A DNA stretch of 64,000 bases from an uncultured Aquimarina sp. (GTDB lineage: Bacteria > Bacteroidota > Bacteroidia > Flavobacteriales > Flavobacteriaceae): NCBI RefSeq assembly GCF_947492405.1, contig NZ_CANLMP010000001.1, forward strand, positions 310,001 through 374,000. Direction: 5' to 3'. Made by a program: the position numbers and the translations under genes. This document shows, one piece after another, positions 1 through 6,942 of this stretch. The first letter of the stretch is position 1, and every line of letters begins with the position of its first letter. The notes beneath the pieces are model-generated. The model had not been told where the DNA came from and made no database searches. It saw only the letters and a program-made list of their open reading frames with translations.

Positions 1-423
1 GTCTATTTCTTCAGATGTAAGTGGTTTAAAGGTAACTTTTGTGGTTTGATTTAAAATTTTGATGGTAGTAGCCGTTTTAAAACATACTGATGTAATTACC
101 TCGTGAGTTTCTCCTGATAATGATTCTATCATATTTTTAGCGTCTTGTGCATCTTTAGGTTTTCCGATAGCTTTATTATGATGCCAAACTATGGTGTCAC
201 TGGTGACTAAAATATCGTTTGGTTTTAATTGTGTGAATTCATCTGCTTTTAGTTTTGCCAGATAATCTGATATTGCGGATGCCTTAAGATGATCGGGGTA
301 TATTTCGTTGACTTCTTTCAGTTGAATAGTAAAGTCAAAATCTAAATCCCTGAAAAATTGTTGTCTTCTAGGTGATCCGGACGCTAGAATAACGTTGTGA
401 TTCTTTAATAATTCTCTTAGCAT
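1..423 (-). CDS. maf: Maf/YhdE-type nucleotide pyrophosphatase (partial, 3' end outside window)
   Basis: 141 codons are visible from the ATG at 423; the gene continues past base 1. Maf proteins are cytoplasmic house-cleaning enzymes that hydrolyse non-canonical or pyrimidine nucleoside triphosphates. Seen: the family signature ASGSPRR at residues 14-20, the SDT motif with the probable catalytic Asp near residue 76, GKPKD at 87-91 and SGETHEVITSV near 103-113. It lies 3 nt downstream of the UbiA-family gene on the same strand, so the two are probably cotranscribed. Substrate choice (dTTP/UTP or m7GTP) cannot be told from this fragment. Confidence 0.93.
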   Translation of the reverse strand, partial: MLRELLKNHNVILASGSPRRQQFFRDLDFDFTIQLKEVNEIYPDHLKASAISDYLAKLKADEFTQLKPNDILVTSDTIVWHHNKAIGKPKDAQDAKNMIESLSGETHEVITSVCFKTATTIKILNQTTKVTFKPLTSEEID

Positions 424-426
424 GTG

Positions 427-1329
427 TTACAATAAAATAAATTGATAAAGCAGTATAGATAGGGATGCGATAAATAATACAAGTTTTAAAATGAAGCTCA
501 ACGTTTTAAAGTCTTTATTAGTTTCCGCACTCCAGCTTTTAAACATAAAATATAATAAAGGTGCTACCAAGAGTCCCAAAACTAAAACAACGGCAGTAGA
601 ATTACTAAATAAATATGTATAGACATAATAGATAATTAATCCAATCGGAATTATTGTTAATCCACCAATCAGTTTTACTGTGCGATCCTTTCCTAATGCA
701 ATGGGAATTGTTTGTATGCCAGCATTATGATCTTTGTCTATTGAGAAACAATCTTTTACAATTTCTCTAATAGTAACGATCGTAAATGCAAAAATGGAAT
801 AGTCAACTATAATTAGAAAGATAACTTTCTGCGAATCCCTGTTTTGATCAGTAATAGCGGGAAGTAAATCAAAAATGGCAACAGAAATTAAAGCCAAAGC
901 CATAAGAACACCTATAACCACGTTTTTTAGAACTAAAATTTCTTTTAAATAGGTAGCGTAGATATAAAATATACCAGAAACCACTATGAATAAAGCAGCT
1001 AACTTAGGATTTCCTATAATGTTGGATAGATAAAAACCAATCGCAACACCAATAACATTAAAAATTATAAAAAGACGATTAGCGATCTTTTCAGAGATTA
1101 TTGCATTTGTGTTTTGCTTATTAATAACATATTCTCTGTTTTCAATATATAGCATACAGTTTGCCGCTGCAACCAAAGAAATGGTAGCGATAATCAAAAG
1201 TGAAATTCCGAATCCATTTAAGGTTATTGCAATATCAAAAGGTTCAAAAAGACCATATTTAATGCATAATTGTGCTATGGCTATAAGAATAAGATTATCG
1301 AATTTAATTAGCTTTAAATATGCTTGCAT
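427..1329 (-). CDS. UbiA-family prenyltransferase with degenerate first Asp motif
   Basis: 300-aa polytopic membrane protein. UbiA enzymes transfer a polyprenyl chain to an acceptor; flavobacterial relatives beside maf are usually annotated geranylgeranylglycerol-phosphate geranylgeranyltransferase. The second Asp-rich region is kept (REIVKDCFSIDKDHNAG, about residues 190-206). The first motif, normally N-D-x-x-D-x-x-x-D, is replaced by MLYIENREYV just before INK (about residues 59-71), and the loop after it is several residues short. The frame is open over the whole length, so this is not a simple frameshift. It could be an altered enzyme or a non-catalytic family member. Family assignment is firm, activity is not. 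Confidence 0.82.
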   Translation of the reverse strand: MQAYLKLIKFDNLILIAIAQLCIKYGLFEPFDIAITLNGFGISLLIIATISLVAAANCMLYIENREYVINKQNTNAIISEKIANRLFIIFNVIGVAIGFYLSNIIGNPKLAALFIVVSGIFYIYATYLKEILVLKNVVIGVLMALALISVAIFDLLPAITDQNRDSQKVIFLIIVDYSIFAFTIVTIREIVKDCFSIDKDHNAGIQTIPIALGKDRTVKLIGGLTIIPIGLIIYYVYTYLFSNSTAVVLVLGLLVAPLLYFMFKSWSAETNKDFKTLSFILKLVLFIASLSILLYQFILL

Positions 1330-1389
1330 GAAAAGATGTGTTTTGTTAACCTGTAGTAAATTTTAAAATTAATAAGATAAAAAGCATCG

Positions 1390-1499
1390 ATTCGAGTGGT
1401 TTTTCGGAATAAAATGCAGAAAAATTGTATCGAGAATAGCTTTTTTAACCCGAAATCATATTCTCGATACACTTCTTCCTATGGTCGAAGTACTCGAAT
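1390..1499. repeat. Nested inverted-repeat intergenic element (REP-like)
   Basis: Two nested dyads are visible. The inner one is 12 bp and perfect: TGTATCGAGAAT at 1426-1437 against ATTCTCGATACA at 1460-1471. The outer one is 8 bp: ATTCGAGT at 1390-1397 against ACTCGAAT at 1492-1499. The element sits between divergent genes and codes for nothing obvious. It resembles the repeated intergenic palindromes common in flavobacterial genomes (from memory). The rest of the 1330-1728 gap holds only the regulatory sites listed separately. Confidence 0.55.
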
Positions 1500-1631
1500 T
1501 GACGAATTTCTAATTTATAGAAATCAATAGACAACGGATATTATTAGTCAGCAAATGTAATAATTTATCCTTTTGGATGCAGTATTAACTTAACCTCTTA
1601 AACCCTTTGTTTTATAAGGTGATAAAGATTT

Positions 1632-1655
1632 GTTAACGTTAACGGTGGGTTAACG
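1632..1655 (+). promoter_or_regulatory. TTAACG direct repeats, candidate response-regulator site
   Basis: TTAACG occurs at 1633-1638, 1639-1644 and 1650-1655. The last two are spaced 11 bp apart, about one helical turn, as is usual for direct-repeat sites of OmpR-family regulators. The block ends about 36 bp upstream of the -7 element at 1691. The operon encodes an OmpR-family regulator (3407-4087), so autoregulation is inferred, not shown. Confidence 0.4.
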
Positions 1656-1690
1656 GAGCTGAATTCTTCGGTTTGTTTAAGAGTATGCTA

Positions 1691-1698
1691 TAATTTTG
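1691..1698 (+). promoter_or_regulatory. Bacteroidota -7 promoter element TAATTTTG
   Basis: A perfect match to the TAnnTTTG -7 consensus lies 30 nt before the ATG at 1729. A TTTG is present at 1672-1675, but the 15-nt spacing is shorter than the usual 19-21, so the -33 part is doubtful. Confidence 0.45.
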
Positions 1699-1728
1699 AT
1701 CTCATCAACAATCAAAAAGCGAATAGTA

Positions 1729-2007
1729 ATGCTAAGAATCATCATCATTTTATTTGTAGTGTCTAGTTCCTTTGGACAAACAAAGTATCGGAAAGATCTT
1801 GATGTTCAGAAAACCAATTTGGATGAAAGAAGGATTTATCAACCTTCTGTAAATACAATTCAAAATGATGATGATTTTATTTTACTTGTAAAAAAGTTAT
1901 TTCATATGAATGGAACAACTAGAGAAGATTTTAGTCCAAAACATTATATCTTAGATACCCAGGATCAATTGCAAAAAGCAATTGCAATTATTAAAGAATC
2001 TTTATAA
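1729..2007 (+). CDS. Small secreted protein, first gene of two-component operon
   Basis: 92 aa from the ATG at 1729. An in-frame TTG at 1696 would add 11 residues before the signal peptide and overlaps the -7 element, so it is rejected. Residues 1-17 form a signal peptide (MLRIIIILFVVSSSFGQ). The mature part is charged with no recognised domain. The stop codon overlaps the start of the histidine kinase gene by one base (TAATG), indicating translational coupling. It may be a periplasmic accessory to the kinase; this is inferred from position only. Confidence 0.75.
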   Translation: MLRIIIILFVVSSSFGQTKYRKDLDVQKTNLDERRIYQPSVNTIQNDDDFILLVKKLFHMNGTTREDFSPKHYILDTQDQLQKAIAIIKESL

Positions 2008-3404
2008 TGAAGCAGAAAGTAAATACACTTATTATTACATCGATTATAGCTTTATTAGCGCTATGTGCTATACAGGCATATTTGATACATAATACATATC
2101 AATTAAAGAAAGATGTGTTTATCAAGGAAACAAAAAGAGCTATAAGCAATATTGATAACACAAAAGAGATGGATTCGTTAGCAGAGCTCTGGTATACTTA
2201 TTTGAGTGAAAGTTTAGTGGATTACAAGAAAAAAAAGATTCAAAAGAAAGAAGCACTTAATAAATTTAGACCTAAAACAGATTCTTTAAACGACCTATTC
2301 ATAACATATTATAAAAAAGAAATTGCAAGCCGTAATTTAGAATATGATATACAGTACAAAAAAGATATTAAGAGTATTGTGATTTTTGAAGGCGAAAAAA
2401 TGGATACTATTTTTTCTGCTGTTGATGGAGAGAATATATATGCTTTTGGAGAAAAATTTCCTAAAGAAGATGAAGTGCTAATGAGTAAAGCTCGCTGGTT
2501 TACAGATCTTGATTATGAAAGCGAAGTTAATGACGGATCAATCAATGTGTCTTTGGATATAGAAGTTAGAACTGAAGATTATATTAACATAATAGGATGG
2601 AAACGAATAGTATTTAAGCAGATGGCTATGCTATTTATTTTCTCAGTACTATTATTTCTTTTCGTAGTTAGTTTGTTTTTCTATTCTATCAGAAACTTGA
2701 TTCGCCAGAAAAAACTAGCAGATATAAAAACTGACTTCATAAATAATATTACCCACGAACTTAAAACTCCAATGGCGACTTTAGGAATTGCCTCTAAGAG
2801 TCTGAGGAAAAAAGAAATACAGAATTCTTCTGATGCATTTACAAGTACATTAGATATCCTTGATCGTCAGAACAATAGATTACAGAAACTTGTTGATCAG
2901 GTAGTTACTAATAGTTTAGGATCTGAAGAAATAGTACTTAAAAAAGAAGAAATATTAGATGACACATATTTTCAGAATGTTTTGAATGATTTTGAACTTT
3001 CTGTTCAGAACAAAGAAGTCAGTATTGCCTCAAAGATTGAATTTAGAGAAGTGCATTTAAGGATAGATAAATTTATGTTTACCACAGCTTTATTAAATGT
3101 TTTGGATAATGCTGTAAAATATGGAAATGAAAAAGTAGAAATCGTTTTTAGAACTTACCTAAAAGATGATCATTATGAGATATCTATCCATGATAATGGA
3201 ATCGGAATTTCTGAAAAAGAACAGCGTAAGATTTTTGAGAAGTTCTATCGTGTCAGTAAAGGAGATGTTCATGATGTAAAAGGGTTAGGATTAGGATTAT
3301 TTTATACCAGCCAGATAGTTAAGGCACATCAAGGAGTAATTTCTTTAGAAAGTAAGCCCGATTTAGGAACTACATTTACCATAACATTACCAATAACCGA
3401 ATAA
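2007..3404 (+). CDS. Sensor histidine kinase (HisKA class)
   Basis: 465 aa, inner membrane. One membrane segment is at about residues 7-27 and a second at about 205-228, enclosing a sensor domain of about 175 residues with no recognised fold. HisKA carries the phospho-acceptor His250 in the ITHELKTP motif. The ATPase domain shows the N box (LLNVLDNAVKYG), the G1 box (DNGIGI), the F box (KIFEKFYRV) and the G2 box (GLGLGL). The partner regulator starts 2 nt downstream. The kinase is coupled to a small secreted protein gene upstream, so it probably senses an envelope signal; the ligand is unknown. Confidence 0.95.
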   Translation: MKQKVNTLIITSIIALLALCAIQAYLIHNTYQLKKDVFIKETKRAISNIDNTKEMDSLAELWYTYLSESLVDYKKKKIQKKEALNKFRPKTDSLNDLFITYYKKEIASRNLEYDIQYKKDIKSIVIFEGEKMDTIFSAVDGENIYAFGEKFPKEDEVLMSKARWFTDLDYESEVNDGSINVSLDIEVRTEDYINIIGWKRIVFKQMAMLFIFSVLLFLFVVSLFFYSIRNLIRQKKLADIKTDFINNITHELKTPMATLGIASKSLRKKEIQNSSDAFTSTLDILDRQNNRLQKLVDQVVTNSLGSEEIVLKKEEILDDTYFQNVLNDFELSVQNKEVSIASKIEFREVHLRIDKFMFTTALLNVLDNAVKYGNEKVEIVFRTYLKDDHYEISIHDNGIGISEKEQRKIFEKFYRVSKGDVHDVKGLGLGLFYTSQIVKAHQGVISLESKPDLGTTFTITLPITE

Positions 3405-3406
3405 GT

Positions 3407-4087
3407 ATGAAACATATATTATTAGCAGAGGACGATTTTGATTTTGGAAGTATTTTAAAACAATATTTAGAGCTTCATGGGTATAAAGTGATTTGGGCTC
3501 AAGATGGAAAAGAAGCTTTGCAAATATTCTCCGAAGAACAATTTGATATCTGTGTTTTTGATGTAATGATGCCCAAGATGGATGGATTTACATTGGCAGA
3601 AAAAGTAATAGAATTAAATCCGGAAATTCCTTTTGTTTTTCTTACTGCAAAAAAAATGAAAGAAGATAAAATTCGAGGTTTAAAACTTGGGGCAGATGAT
3701 TATATCGTAAAACCTTTTGAAGCAGATATTTTGGTGCTAAGGCTTCAGAATATTCTGAAACGATCACAAAAGGTTCAAGCCATCCGCGAAGAAGTCATTT
3801 CTATAGGAGATTATAAGTTTGATGCAACTAATCATTGTCTAAAATTAAATGAAGAGCGACAAAAGCTTACAGAAAAGGAAACCATCTTAATTCAATACCT
3901 ATATGATCATAAAAACACAATGATAAAAAGAGAACACTTATTAAAAGATGTTTGGGGTAATGATGATTTCTTCTCAGGAAGAAGTATGGATGTGTTTATT
4001 AGTAGATTAAGAAAGTATTTTAAAGAAGATAATAATATAACAATAGAAAGTGTAAGAGGAGTAGGTCTCACATTTAATTTAAAATAA
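3407..4087 (+). CDS. OmpR/PhoB-family response regulator
   Basis: 226 aa cytoplasmic DNA-binding regulator. The receiver domain (about 1-118) has the acidic pair D9/D10, phospho-acceptor D52 in FDVMMPKMDG and the conserved K102 in IVKPF. The C-terminal winged helix (about 130-226) ends with the typical SVRGVGLTF. It is the partner of the upstream kinase, 2 nt apart. Likely targets are this operon (TTAACG repeats at 1633-1655) and perhaps the secreted-protein genes downstream; both are inferences. Confidence 0.95.
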   Translation: MKHILLAEDDFDFGSILKQYLELHGYKVIWAQDGKEALQIFSEEQFDICVFDVMMPKMDGFTLAEKVIELNPEIPFVFLTAKKMKEDKIRGLKLGADDYIVKPFEADILVLRLQNILKRSQKVQAIREEVISIGDYKFDATNHCLKLNEERQKLTEKETILIQYLYDHKNTMIKREHLLKDVWGNDDFFSGRSMDVFISRLRKYFKEDNNITIESVRGVGLTFNLK

Positions 4088-4095
4088 AGAAATTT

Positions 4096-4123
4096 CATCA
4101 ATCATCAATCATCAATCATCAAT
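4096..4123. repeat. Heptanucleotide tandem repeat (CATCAAT x4)
   Basis: Four perfect copies of CATCAAT lie between the response regulator stop (4087) and the serine hydrolase start (4140). Shorter variants (TATCAATCAATAAC, CATCAATCAATAAT) precede the next two genes at about 5356 and 5870. Confidence 0.75.
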
Positions 4124-4139
4124 CAAAAAACGAAAAATT

Positions 4140-5351
4140 ATGAGAACAATTAGTAGTATTCTGTGCTTGGTCATGTCATTTTATGCGAATGCGCAAACAT
4201 CAGTTAATCAGTTAAATAAAGAGATAGATTCTATATATAAAACAAGTAAAATAGTTGGTTTTGGAGTTTCTATAATGACACCTGATACAATACTTTATCA
4301 AAATGGATTTGGTTACGCTGATATAGAAACTAATAAAAGATATACTGTAAATACATTACAAAATATTGGCTCTGTTTCTAAAACTTTTATAGGGATAGCT
4401 TTAATGAAAGCTATTGAAGAAGGAAGGCTTACAATAGATACTCCTATTAATGATGTTTTACCTTTTAAAATAAATCATCCTAAATATTCAGAAGTTCCAA
4501 TTACTGTAAAACATTTGGCGACCCATACATCTTCAATTTTAGATACTGATGCATACGAAAAGAGTTATGTTTTTGAAAAGGGTGTAGAATTAAAAGAAGA
4601 AAACTATACCAAAGAAGAATATAGAGAACTTAAACTAATGAAGTCTAATAAACAATATAGTTTGGAAAGCTTTCTGAAAAATCATTTAACTCCAAAAGGA
4701 GAATGGTACAAGAAAAGTAATTTTTTAAAGGATCAACCAGGTGATAGGTATAGATATTCTAATGTAGGATCTGCTTTATTAGCATATATTATCGAAATAG
4801 TAACAAATACTTCATTTCCAGAGTATACACAACAACATATTTTGGATCCATTACAAATGAATAGTTCAGGTTGGTCATACGAATCTAGAAGTGCAGAACA
4901 ATATGCTTCAATATATACTGAAGCTGGGAATGAAATCCCAAAGTATCAATTGAGCACATATCCTGATGGAGGATTTAAAAGTAGTATAAAAGATTTATCT
5001 ATATATCTGCAAGGTCTTATGAAAGGATATTATGGAGAAGATGGTATACTTAAAACTGAATCTTTTCAGGAAATGATGTCACCAAAGTTAACCAAAGAAC
5101 ACTATAATACTAAAAAAGAATTAAGAGATAATTATGGATTCTTTTGGGAAGTTTCTCCTACCGGAAAAATGGGGCATAATGGATCTGATCCCGGAATACT
5201 AACGTTGATGTACTTTAATAAAAAGGAAAAAATAGGAGCTATATTTTTTATGAATACTTCTTTGGAAAAAAATAAAGACATTATACGTTCTGTCCAAAAC
5301 ATATGGAATGCAATAAAAGAATACAAAAAACAATATGCCAATACGATTTAG
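4140..5351 (+). CDS. Periplasmic serine hydrolase, class C beta-lactamase-like
   Basis: 403 aa with a signal peptide (residues 1-19, ending NAQ). The beta-lactamase/DD-peptidase (PF00144-type) active site is complete: S78-V-S-K81 (SxxK), Y206-S-N208 (YxN) and an HNG in place of KTG near residue 344. The family includes esterases, D-amino-acid peptidases and beta-lactamases; motifs alone do not tell which. It lies 52 nt after the response regulator on the same strand, with a heptamer repeat in between, so it is either part of the signalling operon or its first regulated neighbour. A cell-wall or peptide substrate is plausible. Confidence 0.88.
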   Translation: MRTISSILCLVMSFYANAQTSVNQLNKEIDSIYKTSKIVGFGVSIMTPDTILYQNGFGYADIETNKRYTVNTLQNIGSVSKTFIGIALMKAIEEGRLTIDTPINDVLPFKINHPKYSEVPITVKHLATHTSSILDTDAYEKSYVFEKGVELKEENYTKEEYRELKLMKSNKQYSLESFLKNHLTPKGEWYKKSNFLKDQPGDRYRYSNVGSALLAYIIEIVTNTSFPEYTQQHILDPLQMNSSGWSYESRSAEQYASIYTEAGNEIPKYQLSTYPDGGFKSSIKDLSIYLQGLMKGYYGEDGILKTESFQEMMSPKLTKEHYNTKKELRDNYGFFWEVSPTGKMGHNGSDPGILTLMYFNKKEKIGAIFFMNTSLEKNKDIIRSVQNIWNAIKEYKKQYANTI

Positions 5352-5372
5352 GCTATATCAATCAATAACCTT

Positions 5373-5390
5373 TCTGCCCATGGCGGATCA
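5373..5390 (+). repeat. Short palindromic leader repeat, copy A
   Basis: TCTGCCCATGGCGGATCA contains a short GC-rich palindrome and lies 12 nt before the start of the first small paralogue (5403). It is preceded by ATCAATCAATAACC. Two related copies precede the next paralogue. Confidence 0.5.
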
Positions 5391-5402
5391 AAATCAAATA
5401 TC

Positions 5403-5852
5403 ATGAGAACATTAATTTTAATTACAGTCAGTCTTGTTTTAGGAATATGTACAACCATAGCTCAAACAACAGAAACTAGCTCGTCAAAATCTTCATCACA
5501 GTTTTCGATTACATACGACTCGGATGCTCCCAATAAAAAATATTATAGATCTTTTACTGTTTTAGACATGGATAATGACTATAGGATAAAAGTTAGATTT
5601 ATGAAATACTTAAAATCTGACGTAAAATCCTACTTGATAGATCAGTTTGGGAAAGAAAATATGATCGTAAAGGATGATATATACCTTTGGAATAAAGAAG
5701 TAGATGAAGAAGAAATGTATGAAGTGAGATTGAAAGGGAATAAATTAAGGATTAACCTAAATAAAGATCTTGCCTCAGACAAACTCATCAAAAGATTTAT
5801 AGAAATAGGCAAAGAACTAAAATCAATCACTTCAAACTCAGAAAAAAGTTAA
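5403..5852 (+). CDS. Small secreted protein, paralogue 1
   Basis: 149 aa with a signal peptide (about residues 1-20, ending TTIAQ). A Ser-rich linker (TETSSSKSSS) is followed by a compact domain of about 110 residues. No named family is recognised. The mature domain aligns with that of the next gene: an ITYDSD / VNYSSD start, a DVKSYLIDQF / KVKKFLNDHL helix, a W-containing strand and a VRLKGNKLRI / VKLRKGKLSV strand. The pair arose by duplication. They follow the serine hydrolase on the same strand and are likely envelope proteins of the same signalling locus. Confidence 0.72.
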   Translation: MRTLILITVSLVLGICTTIAQTTETSSSKSSSQFSITYDSDAPNKKYYRSFTVLDMDNDYRIKVRFMKYLKSDVKSYLIDQFGKENMIVKDDIYLWNKEVDEEEMYEVRLKGNKLRINLNKDLASDKLIKRFIEIGKELKSITSNSEKS

Positions 5853-5884
5853 AAATCATTAATAGTAAACATCAATCAATAATC

Positions 5885-5930
5885 TGTCCACCTATCGTGG
5901 ATCATTAACCCGTCCGCCTCAGGAGGATCA
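5885..5930 (+). repeat. Short palindromic leader repeats, copies B and C
   Basis: Copy B, TGTCCACCTATCGTGGATCA, is at 5885-5904; copy C, CGTCCGCCTCAGGAGGATCA, is at 5911-5930. Both have the form TCCRCC...GGATCA with self-complementary arms, like copy A at 5373-5390. Copy B is preceded by ATCAATCAATAATC, matching the sequence before copy A. The start codon of the next gene is 13 nt after copy C. Confidence 0.5.
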
Positions 5931-5943
5931 AAAAACGAATATT

Positions 5944-6357
5944 ATGAAAACAATCATTTTTATGTTATGTATGGCATTTGCTATACCAATGGTCAAAGCA
6001 CAAACAAGTTCTAATAATAAAGTTACCGTTAATTATTCTAGCGATGATGACAGTAACGGTTACAAAATAAATATTTCTGTTTCCAATACAGATGATATTT
6101 ATACCCTAAAGGCTAGCTTTCCTTCTGATAAAACAGATAAGGTTAAAAAGTTTTTAAATGATCATTTAGAAACAAAAATGTCTAAAAGTTATGGATCGTA
6201 CAGCTGGAATTACAATAATAGAGGAGAAGAAGGATATAAAGTTAAATTACGAAAAGGAAAACTATCTGTTTTTTTGGACAAAGAAGTTGTATCTATTGAC
6301 TTGGTAGAAGATTTAATATATGCTTTTAGTGATTTAAGAGAATTAATCAAGGATTAA
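5944..6357 (+). CDS. Small secreted protein, paralogue 2
   Basis: 137 aa with a signal peptide (residues 1-19, ending VKAQ). The mature domain is homologous to the preceding gene's product by eye and has no recognised family. It is the last gene of the plus-strand run beginning at 1729 and converges on rlmH, with a hairpin at 6378-6407 as probable terminator. Function is unknown; a secreted or periplasmic location is supported by the signal peptide only. Confidence 0.72.
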   Translation: MKTIIFMLCMAFAIPMVKAQTSSNNKVTVNYSSDDDSNGYKINISVSNTDDIYTLKASFPSDKTDKVKKFLNDHLETKMSKSYGSYSWNYNNRGEEGYKVKLRKGKLSVFLDKEVVSIDLVEDLIYAFSDLRELIKD

Positions 6358-6377
6358 TACGTATAATAACTGTTTAA

Positions 6378-6412
6378 ATGGGTTCTATCGATGATGATAG
6401 GGCTCATTTTTT
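6378..6412 (+). terminator. Hairpin between convergent genes, overlapping rlmH 3' end
   Basis: ATGGGTTCTATC (6378-6389) pairs with GATAGGGCTCAT (6396-6407), allowing G-U pairs, followed by T6. It overlaps the last codons and the stop of rlmH (6385-6387) and would terminate the plus-strand run. Confidence 0.55.
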
Positions 6413-6858
6413 AGAATGGTAAAACCTCTATACAATTGCTCAATAAAAAATAACCGGATCATTTGATGGGAGAATGTCATTTTTGATAAAGAGAGCTTAC
6501 CGTTAGCCCGATTGTATACATCAGGGCTAAATCCATAAGGACCACCAATAACAAATATCAATTGTTTAATACCGCTATTCATATGCTTTTGCAATAGTTC
6601 TGAAAACCCAACAGAATCATATTGTTTACCATTTTCATCCAGTAGTATCAAAACATCAGAAATGTTGGTTTTAGCTAAAATTAATTTCCCTTCTTTGTCC
6701 TTTTGCTGTGCCTCGCTTAGGTTTTTAGAATTCTTTATATCGGATATGATTTCAAACGTAAATTTGATATAAAACCCTAACCTTTTGATATACTCAGCAA
6801 TAAGATTCTCTAGTTGTTTATGATCCGTTTTACCTACGGCGATTAATTTAATTGTCAT
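6385..6858 (-). CDS. rlmH: 23S rRNA (pseudouridine1915-N3)-methyltransferase RlmH
   Basis: 157 aa, the usual length for this SPOUT-class enzyme, which methylates the pseudouridine at 23S rRNA position 1915. Seen: N-terminal MTIKLIAVGKT, the SAM-binding knot FVIGGPYGFS (about residues 102-111), and the diagnostic C-terminal block LSLSKMTFSHQMIR ... EQLYRGFTILKNEPYHH. The last residues are part of the active site and are intact. It is transcribed divergently from nadC and convergently with the small secreted protein gene. Confidence 0.97.
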   Translation of the reverse strand: MTIKLIAVGKTDHKQLENLIAEYIKRLGFYIKFTFEIISDIKNSKNLSEAQQKDKEGKLILAKTNISDVLILLDENGKQYDSVGFSELLQKHMNSGIKQLIFVIGGPYGFSPDVYNRANGKLSLSKMTFSHQMIRLFFIEQLYRGFTILKNEPYHHR

Positions 6859-6876
6859 TGATATAGTTTCTTTATT

Positions 6877-6911
6877 GACTTCTTACTTCCAACTTCGTAC
6901 TTCCAACTTCT
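6877..6911. repeat. Imperfect heptamer repeat between rlmH and nadC
   Basis: Five consecutive 7-nt units share the core ACTTC: GACTTCT, TACTTCC, AACTTCG, TACTTCC, AACTTCT. The block occupies the spacer between divergent rlmH and nadC and directly precedes the -7-like TACTTTAG. Confidence 0.65.
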
Positions 6912-6917
6912 TTTCCT

Positions 6918-6925
6918 ACTTTAGC
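6918..6925 (+). promoter_or_regulatory. Probable -7 element of nadC
   Basis: TACTTTAG matches TAnnTTTG at seven of eight positions and lies 17 nt before the nadC ATG at 6943. No clear -33 TTTG is seen; that region is the heptamer repeat. Confidence 0.4.
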
Positions 6926-6942
6926 AAAAATAACCATTCAAT

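Noticed and set aside
1109..1366. Plus-strand 85-codon frame opposite the UbiA gene
   Set aside because: Antisense shadow of a conserved membrane protein gene; no motif or start-site support. Similar antisense frames elsewhere were dismissed for the same reason.
4096..4123. Repeat array considered as CRISPR
   Set aside because: Units are 7 nt with no spacers and no cas genes nearby; it is a simple tandem repeat. The same holds for 21273-21328.
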